NCBI RefSeq assembly: GCF_963678635.1
Contig: NC_087064.1
Span: 17,473,802-17,537,801 of the forward strand
Reading direction: 5' to 3'
DNA: 64,000 bases
Origin: Symsagittifera roscoffensis
Taxonomy: Eukaryota; Xenacoelomorpha; Acoela; Convolutidae
The stretch's first letter is position 1, and every line of letters begins with the position of its first letter. The notes beneath the pieces were generated by a model. The model saw only the letters and a program-made list of their open reading frames with translations. It was not told where the DNA came from and ran no database searches. The position numbers were made by a program, and so were the translations under genes. This document shows positions 8,209 to 19,746 of this stretch, piece by piece.

Positions 8209-10845
8209 GTGGCGAATCAGCTGAAGAGGTCCTGGCAGAACTTGTTGAAGGATCATTTTGAAGAGGCAATGAGGACATCCTCTTCAGCACCACCATTAAT
8301 GGCGAATCCCTTCGTTAGAACTGCAGGACAATTAATGTTCACCTGGAGTCTGGTGGGAATAGAGTTGGAGACATTGACCTCGTATGATAGACTGAAGTTG
8401 GGAAGCAAAAAGCTAGATGTGTATCAAGCATTGATGCAACACGTGGCTAGGGACAATTCAGGCTTGAGCCTGGCTAGGAGGAAGGATGCCACATGTTTCT
8501 TGAGATGGATAATGTCAATGATGTCTGATAGTACCATCTTGGCATGCCACCAGAGAGCAAGCGGAAGTAAAACCGTGGAAAAAAGAGTCTCAACGATCAT
8601 CTTAAACGTGTATCAGAGTACTGGTATAGAAAAAGAAGATGGTTCCAGACTGTCCCTAGAGAACCACAGAAAGCTGGACGAGGTACGGAGATTTTATAAT
8701 AAGAAGTTCGAAGAAGAGCATGATGTTCACCGTAACCTGGCCTCGTCAGAGCAGTACTCGAGACCCAGCGAGAAGGGGGAATACCAATACGTGTCAGGAG
8801 TGATGGGAATAGCCTACAACCCCTTCTTAGACTCAGAAACAGGAGGCGCTCACAGGAACCACGAGGTGGCGGAGCTACTGAAGTTTTGGACAGAAAGAAT
8901 AATGGAAATAGAAACGGTAGAGAAAGAGGGGCCGAGCCTGGGCCTGATTCTTGAGAAAACACCAGAGGTGGTAAGCATACCGCGTTCGAACAAGAGAGTT
9001 GAAGTGAACATGGGCGATGGAAATGGCCTGTTAATCACGAACTTGGGAGTGGTATGGAAGCTATTAAGACCCTCCTGGTGTCCACATCCCCACGCGAGTC
9101 TGATCGAGGAAACCACCGAGCGAGTGAGGTTAGCACCTACGGAAGATGAAGATCTGGCAAAGTTGAGTGTGTTGCACAAGCTAATCTCACCTCAGACGCA
9201 GGAGTCAGGCGAAAAGACGAGCAAGCTCGGGTCAGTAAAGAAGATGGAGCCGGGTAGCTGTCTGGATTCGACGTGTGGGAACGGAGAGCACACCTGCGAT
9301 GGACGGTCATGTGTCAGAATACTGTCCTTTCAAAAAGAAGACCTGGTCACTTGGTTTGAAGACATCACGGAAAGGGAGAAAAGTGAAGTGCAAATAGTAG
9401 CGGAGTGTTACGCGAGAACTACGGTGAACATAGCAACAGCTCTCGGATTCTTCTCGAGAATGTGTAGTCTGCAGTCACTGGAAAGACTAGAGTCTGAGCA
9501 CCATTTAGTGACGGCGTTGAGCGTAGAATCATGGCCTGGGGTGTTGCAGGTGACTCAAAAACACATCCGGAGCTGGAAGGTGGGTCTCGAGGCGGAAATG
9601 GGGTTTCCCATGAGCGAAGCTTATGGCCTGCCATTGAACGCAAAATCCTTGATAGGGTCAATGATGGCCAACTTGTGCGGAAGCCACTACCCACTGCACA
9701 TAGCGATGGTGGAAGCATCCAGCCAGAGAGTACTGGTGGACAAGGGCTTCTCAGTGCCCAAGTGCGTGAGGTTGGCTCGGATATCGCATCACTCGCACAA
9801 GTTGTTGAGAAAAATCAGAGGGACAGTACCAAAAGAATTGAGAGATGACTTGAGTGAAATCTGGGGAGAAGAACTTTTGAAGTTGGAGAGTGAGAACACA
9901 AGCGATCACGAGAGACAAAACGTGATCGGAAAACCTGTGGGAGGTGCTCCAAACATGGAAGATAATGACACGATGCATGAGAAAATGATAGAGCTTGAGC
10001 CTCTCTTGGAAGCCTCGGGGGAGCGTAACCTCAGGAGCATTGAGATCACCCATGGAGAATGCCCATGCCACTGTTTGGCACAAACGGTGTGGTATCCAGA
10101 TCACAAGAACCTTTGCCTGGTGTGGGATATGGAAGAAATTCGGTCGATCGGACTACCGGATCACCGGCAGAAGGTGACGCTCTTAGTAGTGAGTACGATG
10201 TTGGCTCTGAGATGGATAGAAGAGAATGTGACGAAGTATCGGGAAGCAACGACGCCAACGGCTGAGTCAATATACGCGATAGACTACAGCAGGAGACTCG
10301 AGTTGTTTGAGACTGCGTGCAAAGTATTCGCCATACCGACGGAAGTCAGACACATATGGAGCCGTTTGAGGTACTTTCCATGGTTTCGGGCGACACTGAC
10401 GTCTTGGTTGTACATGACAACGAAAGATCACATGAGAAAGCATCAAAAGGAGTATCGACAGTTCCAGGCCGAGATTGGGCCAGAAGCTTTCAAGAGACCC
10501 CTGTTGACCCACCGAAATGCGATCACGGCAGGATGGAAGAGAGTGGGAAAGATGTCTAGAGACAATACCAAAGCGAGGGAATCGATACTAGAGGAGGACC
10601 TGGCGAAGAACGTGAGCTTGAGCCTGCACAACTCCTTTTGTTTGAACCGGGAATCTAGGGTGAAGGCACTACCCAACCAGGCAAAGAGGTTGCAGGAGCA
10701 AAGAGAATGGATGCGATCCTATGAACAGCTGAAGGCTTGGGAGGAAATCGTGATTAGCTCCGATGATGAAGAAGAACTGTTGAGACAGTTTGCCGTATCT
10801 AGTACTTCAGGGTGCAGCACCTCCAAGGCGAAGAGTGCGAGGTGA
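8209..10845 (+). CDS. Large element A protein with C-x4-C-x4-H-x-C-x4-C motif, unknown function
   Basis: An 878-codon open frame, the longest in the window; I do not recognise the family. Residues Cys351, Cys356, His361, Cys363 and Cys368 (codons 9259-9312) form a C-x4-C-x4-H-x-C-x4-C motif, a likely metal site. The spacing is exactly repeated in element B at 38668-38721. Other blocks shared with B are RPSWCPxP (about residues 288-295), SVE(S/V)xPGVLQ, a CxCHCL motif near residue 620, and a WxPWFR(A/V) motif near 725. No signal peptide or convincing membrane helix is seen, so it is unlikely to be an envelope protein. The C-terminus is acidic, then Ser/Thr-rich. It is the last ORF, about 95 bases before an AATAAA signal at 10938. 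Confidence 0.65.
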   Translation: MANQLKRSWQNLLKDHFEEAMRTSSSAPPLMANPFVRTAGQLMFTWSLVGIELETLTSYDRLKLGSKKLDVYQALMQHVARDNSGLSLARRKDATCFLRWIMSMMSDSTILACHQRASGSKTVEKRVSTIILNVYQSTGIEKEDGSRLSLENHRKLDEVRRFYNKKFEEEHDVHRNLASSEQYSRPSEKGEYQYVSGVMGIAYNPFLDSETGGAHRNHEVAELLKFWTERIMEIETVEKEGPSLGLILEKTPEVVSIPRSNKRVEVNMGDGNGLLITNLGVVWKLLRPSWCPHPHASLIEETTERVRLAPTEDEDLAKLSVLHKLISPQTQESGEKTSKLGSVKKMEPGSCLDSTCGNGEHTCDGRSCVRILSFQKEDLVTWFEDITEREKSEVQIVAECYARTTVNIATALGFFSRMCSLQSLERLESEHHLVTALSVESWPGVLQVTQKHIRSWKVGLEAEMGFPMSEAYGLPLNAKSLIGSMMANLCGSHYPLHIAMVEASSQRVLVDKGFSVPKCVRLARISHHSHKLLRKIRGTVPKELRDDLSEIWGEELLKLESENTSDHERQNVIGKPVGGAPNMEDNDTMHEKMIELEPLLEASGERNLRSIEITHGECPCHCLAQTVWYPDHKNLCLVWDMEEIRSIGLPDHRQKVTLLVVSTMLALRWIEENVTKYREATTPTAESIYAIDYSRRLELFETACKVFAIPTEVRHIWSRLRYFPWFRATLTSWLYMTTKDHMRKHQKEYRQFQAEIGPEAFKRPLLTHRNAITAGWKRVGKMSRDNTKARESILEEDLAKNVSLSLHNSFCLNRESRVKALPNQAKRLQEQREWMRSYEQLKAWEEIVISSDDEEELLRQFAVSSTSGCSTSKAKSAR

Positions 10846-12106
10846 ATGGATGGTTCGAATGGATCTTGAGTCTTGAGAGGAAAGGGGGGCTTGAGTGTGG
10901 ATCCGGGTGAAACCTGGGTTCACGAAAAAGAAATTTTAATAAAACAAGATATTGTTATTAATATGCTATATCTATTATATAAACGAAAATGCTGCATGAC
11001 AATTTCCTAATTGAATGGGACAAAAGAAATTTTAAATAATTGGCTTGAAAAGCGAGAATTCATAGGTGCAGGTGTGTGCAGATTTTGATTGCTGTTTGGC
11101 GATAGTGTGAAATTTTTACATGGCCGTGAATTTTGGGGTGTAGATAAGCTTAAGTCTGCTGCAACCTTCTGTAAATGACCACTGGCACTGTACCTTGAGC
11201 AACACTCGGTTTTCGGGGACTCACTGGAGCATTGGCTCCGAATTGACTCCGACTGATTTGAGGTAGAAAAACACAAGAGATAGTGTCCCTGACTCTTGAG
11301 CCAATGGTTATAGGGCCTATTTTTCTTAAGCCTCATGTGTGACTGCAGTAGACGAATGTTACATTTTGCAGACTGTTGATCAACCAAGGTTCCAAAAAAT
11401 CGGCATTGAATTAATTAGAATATGAAACACATTATTTGCCAGTTGAAAAAGTCTTTAAAAGAAAAAGTGTATGCCACACTGCTAAATTTTTTGATGGTCA
11501 CATAAAAAACACTTATGTGACAGTCGGATGCGAAACAATAAGCAGAATTGTCTAAGAGCAGAATTAGTCCAGGGACAGAAAACCGAAAAGTTATAACGTT
11601 AATTGGCTTACCGTCTATATGATAAAACGATCATTAGAATCGTCAATAATATCAATGAAACGAATAAATTATGCATGAATTGAATGTCATCATGTCATCA
11701 AATTTTTCGTCGAGTTTCACAAAAAAAATCTCGATTACGGGTCTAGAACAACAAGCCGGCGAGACTTCAAGACGAAGGGACTTCGGACAGAAATACGAAA
11801 CTTACAAGCACCTAAATTCACTATTTATTCATCTGTAGAACGTTGCTTTGCAAATATTTGTCATCGTGTTGCGAGCTTGCCAACAAAGGGCAGGACTCTA
11901 TACGAAATTTAGAGCCGGATATTGCCGCAAATCGTCGACGCGCGCATAGCGCATGTGCCAGTCGGTCATATTTGGAAGTTTGACCTTGAGCTGAGCGTTT
12001 ACTCTAGATTTTGGGAGAAGTAATTTTTGAAAAATTCGAATCGAGCCTGTCATGCTCAAGTTTCTCGCGCGAACTGAAAAAACGAGAAAAGAACAACCAG
12101 AAAAAT
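10846..12106 (+). other. 3' non-coding region of element A
   Basis: No supported gene. The region starts with three CTTGAG hexamers (10865-10895) and a poly(A) signal AATAAA at 10938-10943. A module at about 11160-11390 (GACTCTTGAGCCAA core, then CCTCATGTGTGACT) is similar to 42830-42980 beyond element B. These two elements therefore share a terminal sequence that is placed on different sides of the LTR-like repeat. The remainder to 12106 is AT-rich with nothing further recognised. Confidence 0.45.
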
Positions 12107-13620
12107 TGTGACATTCGACCAGAATGTGAAAAATGCAATCTCTGCAGAAGTCGAATTTTTAGCAGCGAGCCTTCCGGATTGGTGATTATTAAGAACTAAG
12201 AACGTTATTGGAACGATTGGCCAGACGGTGAGGGCTAGAATATTCTGGTATTTTAACATTTCAAAAATTCGAATTATGACGTCATATTTCTGAGAAACGT
12301 CAGAAACGGCCATTTTGGCTAAAATAAGAAAGAAAAAGAAAACAACATTAGCTGCGCTAACAACAACTACGAAATAGAGATTGGAAAACGACAACGAGTT
12401 ACAGAGTAACAGAGAACACTCCGAGTTGCAACTATTGTGTCGCTACAATAGTTGCAGGGCCGTTGCAGACAACGGTGAAGGGTGGAGGACAGCCTTCCGG
12501 ATTAAGAGGAAGTCAAGATTAGCGAGCTTGATTCAGTGGATTCAAGAATCCGGAAGGGTTTCGGGACTGAAACTTTTAGCCTGTTATATAGACTTTTAGC
12601 TTCTTGTCATGTCCTGATTTGAATTTAATTAACATCTAGATTCATTTTGATAAGGTTGAGAAGCTAGGAGTAAGGGGGAAAGGGTTGATCCATCTTCGAT
12701 GGAGATGATGATTTTTATCTACTGAACAAAAAGAATAGTAATATAATAAGTAGTAGCCCTGTTTTTAGGAGTGACCTCGTGGTCTGGGGATACTGAGACC
12801 CAGCCATGAGCTCACTATTTCTGCATGTAATCTAGTTAATTTGAGTGTTTTGACCGAAGCCGAAAGCAGTAACGTTTTTGTCGACCCGATGTTAGAAAGA
12901 CCACCGAAAAGTACTGGCTTGGTAGAGACGGTGAAAAGCATGCAAAGCTCTGTTTAGACGTTAGCCAGTCGTCTTAAGACTTAGTTTTGTCCTCCGTCGA
13001 TATGTATCTTCCGGGCGAATGTTACATAGATGTTTTTATGGCGCTCCTGGGTGTTATTCTTTTTAACATCATGACCGGCAGAACCGTTAACGAGCATTCC
13101 GAGCCGAGCGGATGCTCACATTAACGCCCTTATTAGGCCTAAACCGCCGGGGCGGAGGGGTGGTTCGGAGCGCGGAAGCCCTCCGGATTACCGTGAATAG
13201 CTTTTTAACTTAGTTAAGACCGAAAATTCACGAATCAGGAAGGGTGGGGGGATCGGCCATTCCCTCGTCCCCTGAGTGGTTTGTGACCAAAAACACTTAA
13301 CGATATATATAAAACCAAACAAAAAGTAATATAGTACCCAAGAAAAACAAAAAACATAAAAAATAACCGAAAAAAACAAAAACAGTAAAAAAAGTTAAAA
13401 AAAATCAGTAGAAATCATCCCCCCAGACAAGATGTGATCCGACCCCCCCGTTTGTTGTTGATAGATATATTGTTGTTACAGGCATTTATATCAGTCAAGA
13501 TCGTTACGATCAGTTTTGTAGCCCGTTTGTGAGGCTTGTACTGTAGGGTTATTTGAGCATTTAAGCACGTTAATGATAAATTGCGCTCAATCCGGAAGGG
13601 TCAGCTGATTTGCGCTCAAT
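12107..13620 (+). repeat. LTR-like repeat, copy 1
   Basis: Starts TGTGACATTCGACCAGAATG, the same opening as the copies at 14118 and 41047; TG is the usual LTR start. Similarity to copy 2 runs through a double hairpin (12427-12480), a block beginning GAGAAGCTAGGAG (about 12658), a block beginning TAGGAGTGACCTCGTGG (about 12765), and a hairpin of GAGCAT/ATGCTC near 13095. It continues to the paired GCGCTCAATCCGG motifs near 13585-13615. No polypurine tract is obvious just before it. It could be the 3' LTR of element A or a solo LTR; exact ends are not defined. Confidence 0.6.
12427..12480 (+). promoter_or_regulatory. Conserved double hairpin in LTR-like copy 1
   Basis: A 12-bp perfect inverted repeat (12427-12438 with 12445-12456, TGCAACTATTGT arms, 6-base loop) is followed at once by CCGTTG/CAACGG arms. 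The pair is kept in copies 2 and 3 while the flanks diverge, so an RNA or DNA structural role in the LTR is likely. The specific role is unknown. Confidence 0.55.
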
Positions 13621-14117
13621 TTGGAAGGGTCTTGGGAGGGTTGATTGGTTGGCAGGACTGTTAAGAGCTGCCAACCAATGGAAGAACGAACAGAGGAGAT
13701 TGAGTGGACCAGAGTGAGCCTTCAGTGAAAAGATGGACAGCTCGAGCTGCACAATAGTCTAAATAGAAAACTTGTGTCTTGAGCTGAAACTTACTTACTT
13801 CAAACTTCTTAGAGTTATACTTGATTACCAGATTTATTCTAGTTGCTTTATAATTTAGTTACTCAATTCTAGATGTCGTGTCGATATGTAGCGAACCCAA
13901 TTTAAAATTCTTGAGTGTGTTTTATAATGTTATGTTGAGTTAGGGAGAGTTTTTAGGTTGATCCAGCTCAAATGGATGAAAGGTCCACTGTCCAATAACA
14001 GCTAACTGTATACGTAACGTTCCGACCATGTTTTTAACTGCGTTTGTTTGTTTTGGGTATTTGGAGACCTGAGCATGGGGACGTTCTTAATTCTAAAGTG
14101 AGGGGAGGGTGGTGGGT
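13621..14117 (+). other. Region between LTR-like copies 1 and 2
   Basis: No gene. A GGTTGGCAGGACTGT string near 13651 recurs near 40738 in the 3' region of element B, so part of this stretch is element-derived 3' sequence. The last 20 bases before copy 2 (about 14095-14116) are purine-rich (AGTGAGGGGAGGG), as expected for the polypurine tract that primes plus-strand synthesis before a 3' LTR. Confidence 0.4.
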
Positions 14118-14390
14118 TGTGACATTCGACCAGAATGGACAAAAATGCAGATTCGAAATTTTAGCAGCTAACCTTCCGAATTGGCAGTTTTGAAGGATTA
14201 GCAGTGTTATTGGAACGATTAGCCAAACTGTGAAGGCTAGAAGTTTCTGGTGTTTCAAATTTTTAAATTTTCGAAGTATGGCAATTGAAAATATGGAAAA
14301 ACTTAGAATTTTCCATTGTTGCGACGATAACAATGGAAAAACTTAGAATCTGAATTAGAGACGAGCAGAAATAGCAGAGACCGTTCCGAG

Positions 14391-14445
14391 TTGCAACTAT
14401 TGTGTCGCTACAATAGTTGCAAGGCCGTTGCCAACAACGGTGAAG
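14391..14445 (+). promoter_or_regulatory. Conserved double hairpin in LTR-like copy 2
   Basis: A 13-bp perfect inverted repeat (14391-14403 with 14410-14422, 6-base loop) is followed by CCGTTG/CAACGG arms, as in copies 1 and 3. Confidence 0.55.
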
Positions 14446-16224
14446 GGTAGAAGACAGCCTTCCGGAAGGAAAACAGAGGTCTTATTCAAGATTCAAGAAT
14501 CCGGAGGGTCTCGCGATTGAAAAACTTAGCCTTTTATATAAACTTTTAGCTTCCCTATTGTCCCTGAATTCATTTTGCTAGGATGAGAAGCTAGGAGTTG
14601 GGGGAAAGGGTTGATCCATCTTCGATGGAGATGATGATTTTTATCAACTGAACAAAAACAATAACAATTCAATAAATAGTAGTAGCCCTGTTTTTAGGAG
14701 TGACCTCGTGGTCTGGGGATACTGAGACCCAGCCATGAGCTCACTGATTTTGCATGTAATTAAGTTAATTTGAGCGTTCTGGTCGAAGCCGGAGAACAAT
14801 AACGTTTTCGACGACCCGATGTTAGAAAGACCACCAAAAGAACTGGCTTTGGTGGAGACGGTGAAAAACATGTAGAGCTCTGTTTAGACGTTGGCCAATC
14901 GTCTTAGGACCTTGCTTTATTTTCCGTCGATATGTATCTTCCGGGCGAATTTTACATAGATGTTTTTTTGGCCCTCCTGGGTGTTATTCTTTTTTAACAT
15001 CATGACCGGCAGAACCGTTAATGAGCACTCCGCGCCGAGCGGATGCTCACATTAACGCCCTTAATAGGCCAAAACCGCCGGGGCGGAAGGGTAGTTTGGA
15101 ACGCGGAAGCCTTCTGGATTACCGTGAATAGCTTTTTAACCTAGTTAAGACCGAAAATTCACGAACCAGGAAGGGTGGGGGGATTCGCTGTCCCGTCATC
15201 TCCTGAGTGGTCCGTGACCAAAAACACTTAAAGATATATGTAAAACCGAACAAAAAGTAGTATAGTACCCAAGAAAAACAAAAAACATAAAAAAATAATC
15301 GAAAAAACCAAAAACTGTAAAAAAAAAAAGTAAAAAAATCATTAGAAATCATCCCCCAGACAAGATGTGATCCGACCCTCCCGTTTGTTGTTGATAGATA
15401 TATTGTTGTTACAGGCCTTTATATCGGTCAGGATTGTAACGATCATTTTTCTAGCCCGTTTGTGAGGCTTGTACTGTAGGGTTGTTTGAGTATTTAAGCA
15501 CGTTAATGCTAATTTGCGCTCAATCCGGAAGGATCTGCGGATTTGCGCTCAATCCGGAGGGGTCTTGGGAGAAGACTGATCCGGCAAGCAGTACAAGGAG
15601 CAACAAAAAGGGGCTCAACGACAACAACAATCGACTGTTGGGTATCGTTAACAAGTTTTGTATCCCTTTTGGTACAAAAATTAAGATAGTAATCTGTGGG
15701 GGCTCGACAGTGCTGCACTGTAGTGACCCTTCACCGAACTGCGAATATCCGAGTTAAGCACCTTAATTCGGATTTTAAACAAACCCGGAGGGGTATAGTG
15801 TTACCAATATTATTACTTATATAGCCTATATTAATACTCCTATATCGTTTTTGAGTGAAAAACACAGAAAGCAGACCGGTTTTTAGGGTCAAAATAGCAA
15901 TGTTTGAGATATCGATATTTTTTGAAACGGAAAAAAGCGCTAACTTAGTGTGTTACATCGTAATTGCACTACTATAATAGAAAGAACCGGTTAAGTTTAG
16001 TTCGGAAGTGGTTGGAACTAATTTGGTACCAAAAACCGAATTTTCGCGATTTTTGATAATACGAAACACTATAAAATCAGAAAATTTTTTGAAATTTTTG
16101 AGTTAGGACAGTAAAAATAGTTGTTCGGACAACGTCCACTAATAAATCTACAAGTTTTAAAACGCGCTTCCCGGAAGCCTTCCGGGTTACAGAGAAATCG
16201 GATTTAACGTGTTTGATTCAGTGG

Positions 16225-17155
16225 ATTCATCAATCCGGAGGGGTCTAGGTAGCATAGTTTTTCGCAAATTTTTTCAAATAAAGCGTTTTAGATCGGGTTT
16301 TTTGCATTGAACTAGAAGAGTATAGGCCTTCTGAGCTCGGATCAATAATTTTTAGATCGAAAAGAACAGAATTGCGGAAAAGGTTAGGTGGAACCTATAA
16401 GAGAGAAATTTCTTGACTTTAGAAAAAAGACGTTTCGGTTAATAACTTTAGAACTACCGGACAGATCCAGTTGATCTTAGTACCAATAGATCGCAAGTTA
16501 GCTGAGCTTACTACTAGAAAAAAAATTATTCGTAAAAAGAAGCGTGAAATTTTTTTGAGATTGTTTTTTAGCAAATTCACCAATTTGCTAGGGTAGACCC
16601 CTCACGTTTTATAAATTTTTTTTTGGAAAGCCCTTACACTTTCCAAAAAGCCCTTTGGAAAGGCAATTCTAAGCTGTTCTAGAAGAATAGGGAAGGCTTA
16701 AGGCACCGGAAAACCTTGATAGAGCCGAAATTAGGCTAGCGATAAGACCCTTCACCGTTAGCGTGAATTGTCAAATAAGAGGCTTTACTTCAATCCGGAA
16801 GGGTCTAGGAGAGGATCACATACCCGTCCTAGTTAATTCAAACAGCATAATAGCATCGGAGAACGTATCCGGAGGGGTATGGGTTGAAAATCAAGGAAAT
16901 CTCTGAAAAGCTACTTTTACAAAACCAGAGGGCTACCAGTCCGGAGGGGTCCAAATTTTTTCAAATTGGGAGGGGTCCCAATCCGGAGGGTCTTGTTTTC
17001 ACAAAACCGGAGGGGTCCCAATCCGGAGGGGTCTTATATTTGCTAACTCAGAGGGGTTCCAATCCGGAGGGGTCTAAATTTTGCTAATCCGGAAGGGACC
17101 TCTTTTTGCCAATCCGGAGGAGTACTGTTTTTTTTTTGTCAACCCGGAGGGGTAT
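16225..17155 (+). repeat. CCGGAGGGGTC motif cluster in the LTR-like region
   Basis: At least a dozen copies or near-copies of an ATCCGGAGGGGTC-type motif occur, spaced irregularly. The densest part is 16930-17155. Single copies also lie in every LTR-like repeat, and the reverse form CCTTCCGG is common there too. Clustered identical short motifs just upstream of a poly(A) signal and gag suggest binding sites for a host factor or a structural RNA repeat; neither is proven. Confidence 0.55.
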
Positions 17156-17300
17156 TATTTTATTAAAGGACTTAGGTAAACAGAAGAAAAGATTATAGTG
17201 AGAGGTATTAGGTTATTAACAGACAGGCTAGGAGTCAGTGACTGCACTGGTAATTTGCCTTTCAATAAAGACCAGACCAAGACAAAACAGGTCCGAACTC

Positions 17301-17920
17301 GGATATTCGCGACACTAAGTCTAAATTAAAAAAGAGTGTAACTCGTTGGTGTGGATTGAAACCCAACACGTTTTTGCAAAAAGTGACTGCCCTGAGTATT
17401 TTAGTAGGTCCAGCTCGGGCAGTCCGAAGGCAGATAGCTAACACAGTACTCGGTGGATGCAATAGACGCCCACTTGAGAAAATTACTGCCTTCAAGGTTT
17501 TGTCTGTTTGGTGCAGCACCAAGCAAGGAAAGCTCTTTCCTTATAAAAACATGTTCGACTATTGTACTGCGACTGACTAAAAGTACAATACACATACGTT
17601 TTTCATAAAGTCATTCTTATTTTGTTATATCTGGTTTTAAATCAACATATATTGTGCTTGATTGGGTAGTCAGTACACTATCTTTTCAATTGACTGATAA
17701 CATCATATTGTGCTAGTTTTCCAATCTTAGGAACGATAATCGGTTAGTGTGAATAAATTATATACGAGCTGTACTCTGATAACACACAGGAATTCGTGGT
17801 CACTACTTAATAGAAAATTTTTGGATCTTTTTATGTTGTGTTATTATTATCGATAGTCAAACTCGAAGGTCACTAGCAATCGAATTGAGTGTATAGGCAT
17901 TAAGAAGTGACAAATTGAGA
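17301..17920 (+). other. Leader upstream of element B gag
   Basis: About 600 bases without a supported gene. It should hold the primer-binding site and packaging region if copy 2 is the 5' LTR. I found no convincing TGG-initial match to a tRNA 3' end. Two GGTCACTA strings occur at 17798 and 17869. Confidence 0.35.
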
Positions 17921-19746
17921 ATGAGTCTAGACAAGTCAAGGATACCTGAACGAGGTAATAGCTCTAGGAAATTCATACCTAAAAAGCAAAGAAGAGCAAT
18001 GATCGACCCTTTTGTGGATCGGATCACACGAGCCCGGACCGACAAAGGGGAGACGGTTTCAGACAGAATGGTTGAAACTAGGAGTCAGAAGTCCTCAGGA
18101 GAGCAAAAAGCTATGTTAGAAGTGAAGGTCCATACGGACCAGGCCACGAATGAGAACCAGGAAACACATGGACCGGAGGGGAGAGACAGAAGGCTGGCGA
18201 GTGAATCTACTCCGGTAGAACAAGGCCAATATTTTGCCACTTCCACCGGGACACTGGACCGAGAGGAGATGTCGGAACTGTCCGACATCTCTACTGAAAT
18301 AGTGGCAACTAGAAGATCTCCAACAGACAACACCATGATGGCAGGCGGGACTGAGAAACGTCCTCATCGTTCTCAGAAAGAATGAAGAACACTTTCGGAA
18401 ACATCTTTCCATTCACCATGGGAGTGGGCACAGGAAATGAAGGTGAATCCCAGGAAGAAGAGGTCAAAGACGAGCAAGTGGACTTTGGATCTCAAGTCAG
18501 CCTCAATATTTCGACCCAGGAGAATGAGGCATACGTCGAAAGAGAGACTGGAACCATGGACAAATTTGGTGTGGTGAGAATGATAAGCAAAGACGCAAAC
18601 ACACCAGGCCAGTCGAGAGGCTTTGCGAGTATGACAAATTCAGAGACGCGAACTGGGGAGAGTAGAAACAAAGGGCTGGGCAACGCATTGGCGGATCCTG
18701 AAGTGGATAATAAAAAGACGTCGAGGCAGAGAATCAAAGCCCGAATCTCGACCAGCACGAAGCTACCTGGGATCGACAGGGTGACACCACCACTAGTGAC
18801 GCCACTAGTGGATAACTGGGTAGCATTAGAAGAAGCCTTGAACAACATAGTGGGCAGTATAGGAGAACAAAATGAACAGATGTCCATAAGAATGAGTGAA
18901 CTAGAAAGAGCAGTTCACAATGAAAGAGTAAGTCTACGGGAAGAAATAAACCGCAATAGACAAGAAGTTGGTAGGAGCGAAAAACGCTTGAAGGAAAGAA
19001 CGGAGAAGCACATAGCGAAGAACTTGTCGCGAATGACAAGAGAAGCGAAACAGAGAGAGGTACTCTTAAGAGACGAAATGGAGAAGTAAAAAATTCAGCA
19101 AGAGCAGTCTCTTGGGACTCTTGAAACAAAGATAGATGCGATGATGGAGAGGCGAACTCAGGCTATCATGGATAGGTTGGACGGGCTACTAAGCAGCAAG
19201 AGTGGACCAAAAGAAGGGGAACCGAACTCGGGAGGTCCCAGCAGGGAGCCGAAGGTGAACTTCAATGAACATCAAAAGAGGAGGACATATGGATCCACTA
19301 GAGGTAGGGGCAGGTCATCAGGCTATGCCACAAGGGATAATAGAGCATGGGGCCCAAACAGTAGAGCAAGTTCAACGGGGAACAGACAGACCTCTAAAGA
19401 ACAACCGACGCAAGGCACACATGCCACTAGGAGAGGTGATTCCGGTAATAGGAGACATGCGAGCCCAGGTAGGAGTCATGTGGGCCAAGGGGGAAACACT
19501 CACGGCGATTCGGTTTGCAGGGATGCACCGAATACAGAGCCATTAACAAGTTGTGATGACACTCAGGCGGGGCACTTGAGAGATGCTACGGAAATGACCA
19601 CAGCCTTTGAACCCCTGAACAGGTCTTTGGAGACATTCTTTGGAGGTTATCCAGAGCCAATGAACGCAGTGAGAAGTCCAGAAGAGTCTTTAGGAAACCA
19701 AGATGCTACAAAGACAAATCTGATGGCTGTATTGATACCTGGATAG
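17921..19746 (+). pseudogene. Gag N-terminal region, element B
   Basis: The first ATG in frame is at 17921. The protein is hydrophilic and Ser/Thr/Glu-rich, with a coiled coil encoded about 18850-19140 (EQMSIRMSELERAVHNER) and an Arg/Gly-rich tract near 19280-19480. It lies just upstream of a capsid-like segment, which identifies it as gag. The frame is broken by a TGA at 18383-18385 with a shift to the frame starting 18382, and by a TAA at 19087-19089. A further frameshift near 19715 leads into the capsid-like part. Confidence 0.65.

Larger units (their letters stand above)
14118..17300 (+). repeat. LTR-like repeat, copy 2, extended (probable 5' LTR of element B)
   Basis: Opens like copies 1 and 3 and is colinear with copy 1 to about 15560. 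It then continues into unique AT-rich sequence, the CCGGAGGGG repeat block (to about 17155) and an AATAAA at 17264-17269. This order is consistent with U3 then R containing the poly(A) signal, giving a very long LTR of about 3 kb directly upstream of gag. A primer-binding site could not be identified, so the right end is approximate. Confidence 0.5.

Noticed and set aside
283-10676. Numerous minus-strand frames opposite the retroelement ORFs
   Set aside because: They mirror long + strand coding regions, show no family motifs and are Ser/Leu-rich as expected of shadow frames.
8209-10845. Retroviral envelope protein
   Set aside because: No signal peptide, membrane anchor, furin-type site or glycoprotein-like cysteine pattern is apparent.
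12760-13130. Ribosomal or other structural RNA gene in the conserved GTGACCTCGTGG block
   Set aside because: The block recurs only as part of the LTR-like repeats and I could match it to no known RNA family.
17341-17815. Primer-binding site candidates beginning TGG (near 17345 and 17797)
   Set aside because: Neither is complementary to a plausible tRNA 3' end over the expected length, and the LTR end is undefined.
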